From positions 757,330 through 821,329 of the forward strand of contig NW_020312775.1 of NCBI RefSeq assembly GCF_003265705.1: a stretch of 64,000 nt of DNA, written 5' to 3'. Numbering within the stretch: the first letter of the stretch is position 1; every line of letters starts with the position of its first letter. The position numbers were made by a program, and so were the translations under genes. Under the pieces are notes generated by a model, which saw only the letters and a program-made list of their open reading frames with translations, did no database searches and was not told where the DNA came from. The DNA comes from Callorhinus ursinus. Lineage: Eukaryota > Chordata > Mammalia > Carnivora > Otariidae. This document shows, in pieces, positions 22,701-37,400 of this stretch.

Positions 22701-25700
22701 TCCCTCCGCCTGCTTCTCCCCCTGCTTGTGCTCACTCCCTCTCTCTCTCTGACAAATAAATAAAATCTTTAAAAAATAGTATCCAACCAATGCATCTCTT
22801 CTCAACCTCTTGTGGGTAGCAGGACATCAGCCACAGTGGGAGTATTTACATCATGGAAATTAGCAAATACTACAAATCAGGTTTGGGTTTCTGTTTATTT
22901 CTCTTGCTTTCTGGGGAGTCCCTTGTGAACCACTTGCCAGCATACCATTTGGTACAAAAGTGTTCTTATATGTCAGGATGCTGGGGCTTCTGGGTTCTAC
23001 TTAACGTTCCCTGGGACACAATGAACAAACTACTTCCCTCTCTGTGCTGTTTCCCCACCCCCACCCCACCCCCTTTTCACTTTTCTATACATTCTTGGTA
23101 GGTCTGGACTACTTTGTAATATAGAGGAAAACAGAAGAAAGTATTTCACCATTGCTGATTTTTTTAAAACGACAAACATTCTGCAGTGGAAAGGATTAAA
23201 ACAATATAGAACAGTGTGCCGTAGATGAGCTGTAATTATATAATTACGGAGTATGTTGTTTTGTAATATGTGATTCTATATGTAATGTGGCCTCTTTATT
23301 ATTATCAGTCCAGCAGGTGTTGCCTTCTATATGTAATGTGGCCTCTTTATTATTATCAGTCCAGCAGGTGTTGCCTTCCCTACCTGAAGCCCTTGATGGG
23401 GCACTGCCTACAGATAGAGCACTTGGTCTGATGCTTCACTTGCTCAGCAATGGTGACCCGATGCAGAACAGCTAGCCACACCATGGACTGGGGCTCCAAG
23501 TTGACCCACTCTAGGAACTGTGAAGCTTCAATGACTGGCTTCCCAGTGCTCTAGGGAAACAAGAAACCCAATGACAATGACTGAGGCCCTTGTCCCCAAA
23601 TTGGCAGCCCGCAGAGGGGCAGAAGAACCAGCAAGACCTGGGCTGGCCTATGGCCTTTTCTACAGAGGTGTCCACCTTCTGCTAGTTGAGCTGGCATCGC
23701 TCCCCGCCCCCACAGGACTCTGACCTTAAAAGCCCAGAGAACCTTCTGCTTTGTTATTCCATCTGAGCAAACTCCCTTACATCTGAGTAGTTCAGATCCG
23801 AAACCTCGCTCTTAGTTTTCCCTCCCTTCCTCCCACCCTCCCTCTCATCATCCCTCCCCAGTTTCATACTCACAAAACGGAAGCAACTACGGACACTGGG
23901 CTCCACATTGCTGCCCCCAAAGGCTGCCACTTCCCCCAGCTGCCGAGGCACCTGAATGGCCTCATGAAGCAGGACGCCGAGGTGGCGCTGGTCACACTGG
24001 CTGCCTGAGTTGGCTACTTGGCTGAAGAGGTCTGCGGGCCACACCATAAGTCATGGCCCACCCCGAAACAGGAATGGCCAGAGAATGGTGTAAGGAGAAG
24101 GAGCAGAAAAGGAAGACAGGGAAAGAGCACATCGACTTAGCTAATGACTTTTGAAACTGGAATACTTAAAGGTCCATCCCTGACCTTCTAGAAGCCCATG
24201 AGTTCTAAAAAGAGCATTCTCTGAGTTCAGAGAAAAAAAGACACAAAGAGAGAGAGAGAGAGAGGGTACATCAGAAACAGAGGGAGAGAGAGAGATGTAG
24301 ACAGAGAGCCGGCTGCATGTGAGACCAATGCCAGACACAGATATGACACTGCCGGGAAAACAGACTCAAGAAGCAAGATGAAGGGGCGTGGGGTTTAGGG
24401 GTGCCTGAACATGAGTCCCCTCCTACTCATGTAGCTCACGAAGCCTGACATTGCAGTAAGCTCTCAACTCTCCACTCAAATGGAAAGAAACACCGGCACG
24501 GATAATCGGCAGAGAGGAGATGATCATCTAAGAATTAGCTCTAAGTGATTGTGGAATAGACTATGGTACTTATATTTGAATCGGGGCTCTATCTGCCCTG
24601 TGCAAACTACCCCCATCCTACCCCAACCTTAGAAAAGCTCCTTCAAAGGTCCTTGTCTGTCTCATACATCGCCTATGTCTTAGAAAATACTCAGAAGTAG
24701 AAGGCAGATGGCCCGAGTTTTAGTTCTGGGTCCATTACTGACTAGCTTGGAGGACCTTGGGTAAGTGAGAAACCTCTCTCTGCTGCAGTTCCCTTACTTG
24801 TAAACTGAGGAGAAATAATCACTGTCCAGTCCTTCTCAAAGTGATGTTGGGAGAAATCAATAATATCATTGCTATGAACTTGCTTTGCTCTGTCTCCTTC
24901 CCTGCAAAGCTTTCCCAGACCCCTGTCATCCCTCTTCTGTGATCTGATATAGCACATACCCTTTGCCATTCAGATTATTCTAATTAGCACTTTCAAAAAT
25001 GCCTTCTGTGGACTTCTGTCACCACCACTGGACTGTCAACAACTTGAGCAGGGACCATGTCTACTTGCACCTTGTACTCACTGCACTTAGCACAGAAAAG
25101 CACAAAATGCTGTAGAGAAGATGGAAGATGGAGGGAAAAGCAAAGGTACTAGAAACCAGAGAGGTTAAAAACTACAGACGTACCTACTATTCACCTCCCA
25201 ATAATAATCCCAATAGGGATTAGTGTGCGCCCCCCGCCCGCCCCGTGCAATCACATGGGAAGTCTCCAGTAGAATGTGTGACATGGCTTGAGCCCCAGAC
25301 TGGGAGACGGCTAAGTCCGATAGGCCACAGGGGAAGGGCATTAGGAAGTTGGACCCTTGGATACCCCAGGATGCCAACTCAGAACTTGGTCAATTAATTA
25401 CATTAGATCAGAAGAAGCCAACCCCCGTGGAGTGACACTGGAAATAGTAACAGGCCTTAGACCCATCTTAGCCTTTGGCTGTTGTGCGTTCTTTGCATAG
25501 CCTGGACCACCATTATAATGTAGCCCGAGTTGTGCTCTGCTCAGTAGTCATAAGACCTACCTTCTGCTTATTTCCACCTTTCCTCCTCCCACTACACCTC
25601 TCCCTCCACCCAACTCCACTCCAGACTTTGGATCTGTACTCACACTGCAATTTTTCCTTCACTTCCGTGCCACACAGGCATGCAATGCCGGTCTTAAAGG

Positions 25701-28700
25701 ACAATGCCCGCATCTTCCCACTGCGACCACTAGGTTTAAAAGAAGAGACTGAGAACATGACTATACGGAATGAGTTAACATCTTGGCATTAATTCCCCTC
25801 ACAGAGTTGATCCCAGCAGGGCTCTGTGCCAACCATGCCCCAAGCTAAGCTAAGTCTGAGTCCACTGTGGGAGCAAGCCCTTCTCACCATGCCCACTTCC
25901 AATGTCCCATTGGATTTCATCCTGGAGGCTTCCAGGGGTACAAGCCCTTACCTATCAAAAACATTGAGGAGCCAGTTGAGGCTCATGTCCACACAGAGTG
26001 GCACGTTGACCAGGATGCCTCTTTCCTCCTCCAGCCGTTCATATAAGGCCGTCAGGCAGTGAATGACCTCTACCACGTCCATCACATGCTCACTGGCCTG
26101 CAGATCATGCTCATTGAAGATCTCCAGGGCTGTGGTTAAAGTTACCAGGTCCACTGGGAAGGAAAAGAGACAGGGGGAAAGGATAGCCAAAAGTAGAACT
26201 CCAAGACTAGTCAAGGAGTTAACCCGCCAGCATCACCAAATTTGACTCCATCTCCAGACCCACCATTTGTAAGTAGGATACAAGATTGCCCTTCACCAAG
26301 ACCCTTATCCCAAAGAGGGGGATGGCAGCGAAAGGCCCCCTAAATTAACCCAAATTGTGTATATACCCCTACGTTCTTTGATATCAGTTTCAAGAAGATG
26401 GTAGGAGGTGAGTAAATTCACCTCCTTTGTTGTATGAACTCCTAAGGGGTCAAGTCCCATTTCCAGGTGCCTTCCATTGCCCCCAAACCCCAGACTTGTT
26501 TCCAAAATAACCATAATCCTCCTCTTCCTTGTCCCTTCCCTGCCCAACATGGAGAGTCAAGCAACTGTTTTGTGGCTAGAAGTATCCCAGCCCAAGGTTT
26601 GGAGCCATCAGGGGCACCTGGAAAGAGCAGGTACCCACAGCCAGCATTTCCCAGCATTTGGAGAATTCCCACCAAGCCAATCAACACCCTTGGCCTGAGG
26701 TGGGATAAAAATGGAGAACAGCCAACAGATGAGGAAGAGTGGGAGTAGGGGTGAAAGCCATGGAGAGACGTGAGGGGGAACTTACAACGCAGTGCCTTCT
26801 GGACTCTGCGTAGCTTCATTGCAGTGCGGTAAGCTGAGAACTTAATGTTGTTCAGATCGGCTGCAAAGGATGGAAAGAGCCACACTCAGATAGGGGAAAT
26901 GCACATTAAAACCACCACAAGATACTGTATCACACCCACCAGCTTGGCAAGAGATAAAAGTCTGACAATAGCAGGTGTCAGAAAAGACGTGGATAAATGA
27001 GGAGGGCTGGTGGAAGCATGAACTGATACAATCACCTCAGAAAACAACTTGGCATTACCTCGTAAAATTGAACAGTCACATATCCTGCAACCGACTGGCT
27101 GTGTATTCCTACAGCAGTGATTTTCAAACATTTATTGACTAAGATGCATGGTAAGAAATTCATTTGGCATCACAGTCCAATATGGACACCCATGTGTGCA
27201 TGTATAAATAACTGAACGAAACATTTCAGGAAACAGTGCCTTGCTAGATTTGGTAAAGTAAAAACATAACAAATTCCGAGCAAATAGGACTCTTGCTAAG
27301 GATCTGTTGCACTTTCAAATCTCCTAGTCTATTCACGATGCACTGAAATGATGTTAGACCTGTAGACTGAAAGACATGCACAGAACGTGTCTTTCAAGAG
27401 CTCTTTAGCAGCACTGTCCTTTATGAGTTCCAAATGATAAACAACCCAAAAGTCCATCAACAGTAGACTGGATGAAGAAACTGTGGTATATATAATGGAA
27501 CACTCTATGGCAGGGAGAATGAATGAACAATATTCACACGCATCAACATGGACAATATTTGCAACCTAATGGTGACTCTCTCTTAGTAGCCAACACTAAG
27601 GCACATGAAAGTCACACTCATAGCCTGGACAGTGTCCTTCAAAGCAGAGCTGGTTCACATCTCTAAGCTTAAGTCCCTAATGTGATGGTAAAATGGTCCA
27701 GGAGGAATGTGGAGCCTCCAGTTGGGGGAGGAGGCGCTGCAGAGGGGAAAGGAAGGAAGGCTGCTGAAGAAATGAGAAGGCACTCACTTCTGCCCCCACC
27801 TGCTTGTTGAATGGAATTCCCTTCTGTTTTGTTTTTTTTTTTAAGATTTTTTATTTATTTTTTGACAGAGAGAGACACAGCAAGAGAGGGAACACAAGCA
27901 GGGGGAGTGGGAGAGGGAGAAGCAGGCTTTCCACTGAGCTGAGAGCCCGACGCGGGGCTCGATCCCAGGACCCTGGGATCATGACCTGAGCCGAAGGCAG
28001 ACGCCCAGTGACTGAGCCACCCAGGTGCCCCTCCCTTCTGTTCTTATAGGAAAAAGGCAGCTGTATAGATCTCCACCCTATACAGGAATCACGAATTCTT
28101 ACCCAGGGTTTGGTATAACTCCGTCATCTTGGGATGGTCCCAGCAAGTGGTCTGAGCCTGGTGGCTACAAACAGAAGCATCAATGATACCAGGGTCCATG
28201 CCACCCCCCATGCCCCCACACACATGTGTGCATCACTCAGTGATAGGTTGGATGCAAGGAGCTTCAGGATCCCAGGGTGAACCATGAAGATCCCAAAGCA
28301 CAAGTGTTCACCTTTACCCAGGTAGAATCTTGAGCTCTTGAGATGAGTAGGAGGAAAAACTTGACTGGATGGAGGAATCCCAACAGATAAGGAGGGACGG
28401 GGAGAAAAAAAAAAAAAGACCGGCAAAGGGGGGGTGGGGTGGGCAGGTGAATGACCCACTTCTAATTCAGATGGTCACTCACTTGATGTAGTAAGGAACT
28501 TTATTGGGTGAAATTGCTCTTTCCCAGGGAACCTGCACAGAGGCTGGTAAAAGAGAAAAGAAAGAGAAAGAAGTTGGCCACTCATGTTCTTCAGATCCCC
28601 GGGGACTCCCCTGCTCTATCCTCCTGAGCAGGCAGTCAAGCCCAAAAGGGGATTCCTGACTCGCACTGCCAGCTCTTAACAGCCCTTGAAGGTGGGACAA

Positions 28701-31427
28701 AAAATGATGAATGCACTTCTCTCCCTGAGGTTAGGGCAAGGGAAGAAGAAATTGTCACTGATACCCTCTTGTTTCAGCCACCCTGACGAGCTTTTCCCTG
28801 AGCAGTCTGCCATTTCTACCCATTCAGCTGTTGTGGATACAAAGGGGACCCTCAAACCCCTTCCCCAACAAGGTCAAGCTTCTCGGTCCTGTGGGGCAAT
28901 GGGGAATGGTATTGCCCATTTCTCTCTGGTGAGGAATTCTGGAAAAGGGTGCCCTTCTCTGCTCCATGTCTCTATCTTCCAGATGTTTGAGGAGAGGCTT
29001 TGTGACTTGGCCAACCTCTTCACCGCAGTTTCCCTGGGTATAAGAGCCCACGGGAGGTACAGCTGCATGCCAGTGATCATAAGAGCAAGAGTTCTACCCG
29101 CCATCAATGTTTATTGAGTTCCTACTATGAGCCAGAGACTCTGCTAAGTGCTTTGTGTACATAGTTGATTTTCATATCCGGACGTTCTCACCATCTCCAC
29201 TGCCGCCACCCCGACTTGGATCACCATAATCCCTCACCTGGATGATTACAATATGCTCCCTAACAGGTCTTCCTGCTCCCGCTCTTGGCCCCCAACACTC
29301 TGACTCTGTCAGATCATGTCATCTTTCTGCCCAAACCCCTAGAACCTGCTGTTCCCTCTGCCTGGTGTGCTTTGGCCTCAGCTATCCACGGGGCTCATGG
29401 CCTCATCTCCTTGAGGGTGCTACTCAATTGCCCTGCTCTCAGTGAGGTCTTTCCTGATCATCCTATTAAAAATTGCAATGCCTCCCTCATCGAGTCCAGC
29501 ACTGCCTTTTCATGCTTTCCCTGCTTTCCCTTCTACCACAGCACTGGTCACCAGTTTACCTTACATATATTGTACTTATTTGTTTACGTTCTGGCTTCCC
29601 CTACTAGTGGATAAGCTCTGCAAGGCTAAAGACTTTTGTCTGTTTCATTCATTGAGGCGGCTCCAGTGCCTGAAACACTACGTGGGCCCACATCAGGTCC
29701 TCAATCAACGTTGAAAAAATGAAGATATTTGACTCCCATAACCCTATGAGTTAGGTAATATTTTCTCCTCTTTTTACATATGGGGAAGATTGATGGCCAG
29801 AAAGGTTAAGCTATTTTTTTCAAGCTTGCCCAGCTATGAAGTCAAGGAGCAGTAACTCAGACCCTGGCCTCTCTGACGTGAGAGCCTGTCCTTTCAACCT
29901 CTAAACTACGCTGCTTTATCCTTACTGCTTCTTGGATGCCACGATATCCTGGGCTCCCACCAGGTACCCAAGGGATGAGAGTAGACTCTCTTGGAAGGTA
30001 TCTGAGGTTCTGCTAAGTGAAGTCTAGTTTGTCTCACGTACAGGACAGGAAGTGCTGTGACCCAGGCCCAAAGTCGCGGTGGGCATCCTGGAGCTGCTTA
30101 AGCCTCTCGCCAACTGACACCTGTGGAAAGAGGCAGAAAGTCAGTGAATTCATTCCAGATATTTAGTGTGGAATTTCCAGGCACCTCTGGAAATCTTTGT
30201 GAAGTCTTTTACAGGCTAGCTCCTCCCACGGCTGCCCAACTCCTACCCCTTCCACATCACTCCCAAGGGTCAGAGAAAAGCATCCTTAATTCCAGGCCAT
30301 AGTCACCCTTCATCTGCCCCTGTCCACCCTGAATGCCTACATTTAGACAAGTCTCTCTCAGATCTTCATTTTTCAATTACTCCCTGCAGCTTAGAGGTTG
30401 AGAAGACTGTTCCCTGGCCTGAAATTCTCTACTATTCTTTTCCCATGTAGGTCCCACTTTAATGCCCCTTCACTTTCTTTTGGCCTGAAGAAGATTTCCC
30501 CCAAGCCTAGTTATATCAAAGCTCTTCCCTATGGCTCACTCCAGGCTTCTCTTCTACCTGTAGCTGTTTCCACCGGACATTGATCTGCTCCAGGGCTCGG
30601 GAATTCTCCATTGACAAGTGTACATCAGAAATGGCAAGTTGGTGGGCCAGATCATTCACCAATTTCACTCCATCTTTCATGGGGGAGAATTCTTCTTTGA
30701 ACAGCTACAGAACCAGAACCCAAGTCCCACAGCAAACAGAGAGTGGGAAAGAGGAACCATTAGTCATTCACCTCAAATCCTCCCTCCTCACGACCAACAG
30801 CACGACCCAGGTGCTTGCTATTAGGCCATTTGGATTCAGGTGTGGGGGGCCACTGTCCTTATTCTCTTCCTTTCCCACTCTCAGAAAACACCAGGGGAAG
30901 AGAAGACTGTGGGAAGACAGAGGAGACTCCAGCTAAACCAGCCGCCAAAGCCAGCACATAAACTGGGAAAGGCTCAGTTGCAGTCTAGGCCAACAGTGAC
31001 GCTTCAGTAGCAGGGACTGGGAGAAGTGTCAGGTCTCAGGGTGGGCCGTAGCCAGGTTAGGGGCCTGCATACCTTAAGAGCCTGGATGTGCTCAGGGAGT
31101 GAATCAATGAAGAGATCCCCAATGGGCTCCCATGTGGCTCGGACTCCCTCAGCCTGGGTCAGAGTATTGCTTAATTCCTCCATTGCGCCTTGGATCTCCA
31201 ACAGCTGCTCCAGAGTGCGCTCAATATGGCGGTGCTGGTCCACACAGCGGGCTGTCAGCTTCTCCCATAGTTCACTGGCCACTGTTGCCTGCTTCCACAC
31301 AAAGCGGCTAAGGTTCTGGATCCGCTGTCTGGGAGAGGTATCTGTAAGAGCAAGCAGGAAGCCAGGTCAGGCCAACCTGGCAGGGGCAGCCCAGGGAAAG
31401 ACAGGGACAAAGATAGACCTTTGTAAA

Positions 31428-31483
<56 letters not shown>

Positions 31484-34400
31484 AGCACTATGTGATTTAT
31501 CACATGTGTAGGTTCATGGATCCCCCACCACAGTCAAGAGACCATATTATTACTTTTGCCCTACTATGAGGATTTCCTCATATTCTCAAAAAATGGGCAA
31601 GGTAAAATATTTTAAGAGGTGCCATGAGGTAAATCATCCAGAGTCCTATTCCCTTGACTCTAGAGCACTATTTTGCATTAGTGTCTGCTGCCCACTTCCA
31701 TCCAAAGGAAGGAGGCATTTTCTGCCCAGGAGAGGTTAGCATAACTTGCCTAGCTTTTCCACCAAGGCACCTAAATTGGGGGTTTCTTCCCCCCCCCCCC
31801 AGATTTCCCCTCAGGAGTAGATTCAGACCCCCAAAACTCCAGGCTGGTCCTATCTGAGGCCCACTGGGCAGTAAATTGACTACTGGCCTCCTACTGAGGG
31901 GCTGAAAGTAAACTGAGTGAGTCAACAGCTTTACCAAAGGGCTCAATTAAAAAAAGGGTCCTTCCAGGCTATTCATAGCCAGTCTTGAAAGGCAAGGACT
32001 TCCTGGAGGAGAGGACCTGCTGAGCTACCACTCAGACCGAATCACCATGAATCACCCACTGCTACCTTATTTGAACCTAGACCTAGAGTGGCCTACTCTA
32101 CTGAGGAAAGGGACCAGAAGTCACCAGGGTCAGTAGCAAAGACCTATGATAAATTTTTCTCCTGAAATGTCATCACTTAGCTTTTTAGATTTTAGAAAGA
32201 TTTTTTTTTTTTTGATCAGAACATCACTGCATGTCTATGTTGGAATGAAGCAGTATGTTTTTAAAGGACATACTACTACTACTTTTATTCACTGAGTCAG
32301 CTCAATGTGTTCGAGCCTTTTGTGTTTTTTCCTTTTTATGTCTCATTAGAAGGCCACTCATGATGCTCCACAGAGCCACATACAGCTTTGGGCCACACGT
32401 TGGTGTGGCCCTCCCCTACTCCAGGTTCTGTTCTCTTTGCTGTTTCCTGCAATGTGAATCTTGCTCCTTCCCAACTTTGGACCCCTAAGAGAAAATTAGC
32501 CTCCTAGATAACAGAGAAAATGAGTTTGGGGAAGGCAGAAAGGTGTTTAGCAGTTCATAGCTAAGAAGAAGGCAAAAGAGAGGAAGACCACCCACCTTTG
32601 CTCTCAGAACGAGGTTCCTCTAATTCCTCAAATGGGTGCTGGGACAGGAAGGCCTGAGCTGACTCCAGCACAGAGTAGATATAGGGCCCCCGAGACTTGA
32701 CATCTTCCATAAAGGCCTATGAAGTTTAGCAACATGATCAGCAGGGAAGTAAAATCTTTCAATTGCTTTAAATTCCACTCTGCAATTGACCACCTTTCTT
32801 CTCTTCAGTGCAACTTGATCCTTAAGCATTATCACGTATCTTTGGGCTACCCAAACAGAAAGGGGTGTAGTCCTCCCTATAGCCAGAAGAATGACTCTGA
32901 CACTGGGAGGTCTATTTAGTATGAAATGGGTCTGTTTATGCCACAAGGTAGAGAGAAATGTGGACATTTGGGGTGGGAATCTTGGTTCTCTGGAAGACCC
33001 AGAAAGTCCCCCGTAAGGGGCTTAGAGAAGTCAAAACCAGATAAGCAGGATTTATATCATAATTTTTTTAAAGATTTTATTTATTTGTTTGACAGAGAGA
33101 GAGAGCACAAGCAGGGGGGGCGCAGAGGGAGAGGGAGTAGCAGACTGCCTGCTGAGTAGGGAGCCCGACATGGGGCTCAATCCCAGGACCCCAGGATCAT
33201 GACATGAGCTGAAGGCACACACTTAACCGACTGAGCCACCCAGGCGCCCCTATATTATAATTTTAATTAAATTTTTTGTTGAAATATAGAGAAAAGTACA
33301 CAAATCAAAAGCGTACAGCTTGGGGAATTTCCATAAAGTGATTCCATATCTGTAATCAGTACTGAGATCAAGAAACAGAACTCTACCAGCATCCCAGAAG
33401 GCACACTCAATGACCCCTTCTGGTCACTATCTCATCCTTCCCCTTTAGGTAACCACTGTCCTGACTTGTAATACCACTGATTAGTTTCGTCCATTTTAAA
33501 ATTCATATAAATGATATTATACATTACAGTACTCTTTTTGTATTGGGCTTTTTTTCACTAAACATACTTTTGTTTGTTTGTTTAAAGATTTTATTTATTT
33601 ATTTGACAGAGAGAGACACAGGGAGAGAGGGACACAAGCCGGGGGAGTGGGAAAGGGAGATGCAGGCTTCCCGCTGAGCAGGGAGCCCGATGCGGGGCTC
33701 GATCCCAGGAGCCCGGAATCATGACCTGAGCCGAAGGCAGACGCTTAACGACTGAGCCACCCAGGCGCCCCTAAACATACTGTTTTTAAGAGTCATCTAT
33801 GCTGTGGCATGGAGTTATAGTTTATTTTCTTGCTGTACTGTATTCTGTTCTGTATCCACCTTTTAAATTGAGATATAATTGAATATACGATTGTATAAAT
33901 TTAAGGTATACAACATATTGATTTGACACATTTATATTGCGATATGGTTGCCATTGTCCCCTTAGTTACACCTCTGTTGTATCACATAAGTATTTCTTCT
34001 AGTGCATTCTGTATTCATTTTTTTTTCAAAGATTTTTATTTATTTATTTGTCAGAGAGAGAGAGAGAGCACACAAGCAGGGGGAGCAGTAGAGGGAGAGG
34101 GAGAAGCAGGCTCCTCACTGAGCAAGGAGCCCGTCTGTATTCATTCTTAAGAAATATCTGTTGCTAGTTTCTGATTATAAGAGGTAATATATGTCACAGA
34201 AATCTTAGAAATTTCAGAAAAGTATGAAGAAGAAAATTAAAAAGAACTGTAATTTCATCACCTAGCATTAACCATTGTGAACTTATTGATATAGTTCCTT
34301 CTTATGTTTTTGTATATGTGTATATGTGCACACACATCTATGTAGATTTTTGTACAATTGAGATCCACCTGGATATAGCTCTGTATCCTATGTTTATGCT

Positions 34401-37400
34401 TTTTTCACTTATTATATTTTGTTCATTTTCCCACGTTCCCACTGAAAATCGGGGCAGGATTTTAAAGGGAGGCCAATTTCTGACGAAAGGGCTAAGGAGA
34501 AAAGGTTTGACTTACTCTGGTGGATTTTTATCCAAAACCCAGTAAAACTGGATCCAGCCTTCTGTTACTTCAGGTGCCTAAGCAGAGGCTAGGTGCCCAT
34601 CTGTCAGAATCCGGCAAAAAAGATCCCTTCCCAGCTGAGAGGCTACACACGGCAGCCTCGTAACTCAAACCTACCGCATGTGTCTCCTTCTCCTGTTGCA
34701 CCAGGGCCACGTCCCCTTGCAAGGGCAGCTGAGCTGACAATTCTTCATCTTTTTGGCTGAGCCAGTCAATAATCTCTTGAAGAGGGAGCTGAAGCTTTCC
34801 ACTGTGGTCTGAGAAGGCCTCTAGGCGAGCACTGCACACAAGGCGTAAGACCAGTGATTTTCAATCTTCTTTTTTTTTTTTAAGTGGCAAAACATCTTTT
34901 CCCCCAAATACTTATGTGTTACTTTAATGCATAAAACAGATTAAAGAGGAGCTGCTCTGGTTGAAGTGGGAGGAGGCCCAGAGCCCTCCCTCCTCCTCAC
35001 CCACAGAGGTTCCCAAGGCACCTTCACATGGAGTGCAGTACTAAAAACCAATGGGTAGGTCCATGAGTGGGAAGCATCAGTGTGTATGTCAGTTAATTCG
35101 GTTGCATGCCCAGCATCAGGCTGGGAAGGGGAGAAAACTGAGCAAAGGCATTAGGGGGGACAGCTGTCTGGTTGCCGTCTTGCCCTGGAGGAACTCAAAT
35201 CATGCCAAATTACTCATCAACAGAGGTTTCTCAGAGCCTGCCCTCTGAGCAGAAAAGGATACAGTAAGTAGAAAGGCTAAGTCAGGTGACTGAATGCGGG
35301 CACTCACATGTGTGAGGACGCACACAAACATACGCAGCCCAAGGGTCCCAAAAGATGACAGCACCATAGGCTAGAGATTTGACATATGGAAGGAGAAAAA
35401 TGCACACACTATAATCATCTCAGTATGCCTCCCTCCACAAATGAAACGTGAGCTGAGGACCAAGCGGCAGGAAGCTGGAGGCCAGTCTAGGTACAGCCAT
35501 CAAGCCCATTCCCTGTAGCTGATAATAATAACTGTTCATTGCCTTCCTACTACCTGGGCTAAGCCCTTACCTAAATGACTGCTTCCACTAATTCTCAGAG
35601 CAGCAACCTTATGAAGTAGGGAGGTTAAGTAATTTGCCCAAGGTCACACAGTTAAATCGCCGGTAGAGCTATGATTTGAACTCAGGTTTATTTACTCCAG
35701 AGCCTGCATTCTTTCAACTTCTCTATGCCACCTCATTCCAGCCAAAGCCTACCAACAGGCAGGAGTTTGGGCTTTGATAATAAGGAGTGGAGAGGAAAAG
35801 TGTGGGGGGTAGGTTATGTAGAAGGGTAGGGAGAAGAGGGACAACTGATATAGGAATCGCCTTCATGCTCTTACTGCTTTGACCTCAGTTTGGGGAGGAA
35901 TAGGTGGGCTCATAACCAATGGATGGGAGTAGAAGGAAAGAGAGCAGATAAGATCTACCGAGATGGAGGGCAATTACGAGAGGAAGAGGAGGAGGGAGTA
36001 GTCATAGCCTTCATTTATACATCAGTGCTTTTAAGTTCAGAAAGCATTTTCCTATCTTATAAGAATCCTCACAACAGCACTGTCAGGTAGTTAGGACAGT
36101 TCCTTCACTTGTTTTTTTTTTTTTTTTTCTTAAAAAAAACCAAAAAACAAAAGTGAAATTCAGATAGCTCAAACCATGTATCCAAGGTGACAAAACTACT
36201 TAAAATCAAGCTACTTAAAACCCAAGGCTCAAATCTAAGTCTCCTGACTTCCGACCCAGGGTCCTTTCCAAAGTCCAGAGAAGGAAAGGGAGAAGTGGAT
36301 GATGAGGCTGACGAGAGGGTGACACACAGGCTGAGAGGAGAATGACAAGTTGCAGCAGCAAAAGGAGCCCAACACTGTCCCAGCCAATCGCCTAAGGCTC
36401 CTGTTTCTAGGGGCCAGGCCTTACCGGAGGTTGTGAGACTTCTTTTTGATTTCATTCCAACACAGATTCATGGCTGGTGGTTCTAGGGGTCCAGCGGCAC
36501 CAACAGACCCGTTGAAGAGCTTTGGGCTTAGGCAGGAACCCCCAGCACCATCCTGAGGAGGCACAGGGGCGGTAGCAGCAGCTCTAACCTGGACAGAAAC
36601 ACAGACATCCTGCGATCCCCGGAGTGTGTCACACCCTGGTCTGCACCAAGCCAAGGATGGGACAAATGTGAACAGGGGGAGAGAAAGGCTTGTCCCAGGG
36701 TGTGTTGGGGGGGCGGGGTGAAGTAAAGGAAGACTTCGTGGCTCTGTTCATTGCAAGGTCCTCTCTTGGCCCAGGTCAGTGACTTTGAACTGCTCACTAT
36801 TATCATTATTACTCTTATTACTGTAAGTTCTGCCAAGACTACTTACTGCCCGGATGGGATTCTGGAAGTACTTGCTTTAGATAAGAGCTGCTCAGAATAG
36901 CCCAAACACTGGCAACCACAGCATTCAAGGTAAGCCGTAGGCTCATGCTTCAGTGTCCCACAGTTTACCCAACCTGCTAGAAAAGAAAGCTGATGGGCTG
37001 CCTCAGAGATTCAGGGAGAGAGAGAGCAGAACAGCCAGAGAGAGCTACTGGTAATAGATGTCCGACTTCCCAAATGAATCTAGGCCTTCCTTGGTGTTCC
37101 CTCTCCCTCTTCCCCCACCTGCATTTTCCACCAGTCAGGAAGCCTAGAAATAGTCCTAAAGAGCACTGTTCAGCTTCCATGGGCGGAGAAAGAGCTAAAG
37201 CCACATTTTTGATCCTGATCTCCAAAGGACTCTGACCGGAGTCAGCAGCTAAAAGGACCAGCCATAGAGTCTGCCAAAGGCTCGCCTTGTGCCCTTAAGC
37301 TCAGAGCCTATCACTTGCTCGCCCTGCAGGGTATCATAAGGTTTAGGGGAATGAGGGTAGTGCCAAATAGCCCTTAAGAAGCTAGCTACCTCTAGCACAG

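Larger units (their letters stand above)
21153..23383 (-). other. DRP2 intron 14
   Basis: Three CAN-SINEs (21345, 21702, 22571), a MIR fragment (about 22050-22170) and a perfect 51-bp tandem duplication next to the exon 14 donor. Confidence 0.75.
28544..30041 (-). other. DRP2 intron 7
   Basis: Holds an antisense MIR split into 29105-29178 and 29729-29910 by an L2-like segment. Sequence 28544-29100 has no recognised repeat. Confidence 0.6.
33260..34420 (+). repeat. LINE-1 (L1M-type) 3' fragments
   Basis: Phrases 'agatcaagaaacagaactct', 'accactgtcctgacttgtaa', 'taaattgagatataattgaa', 'gtatacaacatattgatttg'. Broken by two CAN-SINEs; may be more than one L1. Confidence 0.65.
32717..34674 (-). 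other. DRP2 intron 3, repeat-rich
   Basis: Three antisense CAN-SINEs (33063, 33569, 34018) inserted into old sense-oriented LINE-1 3' sequence (about 33260-34420). Confidence 0.75.
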
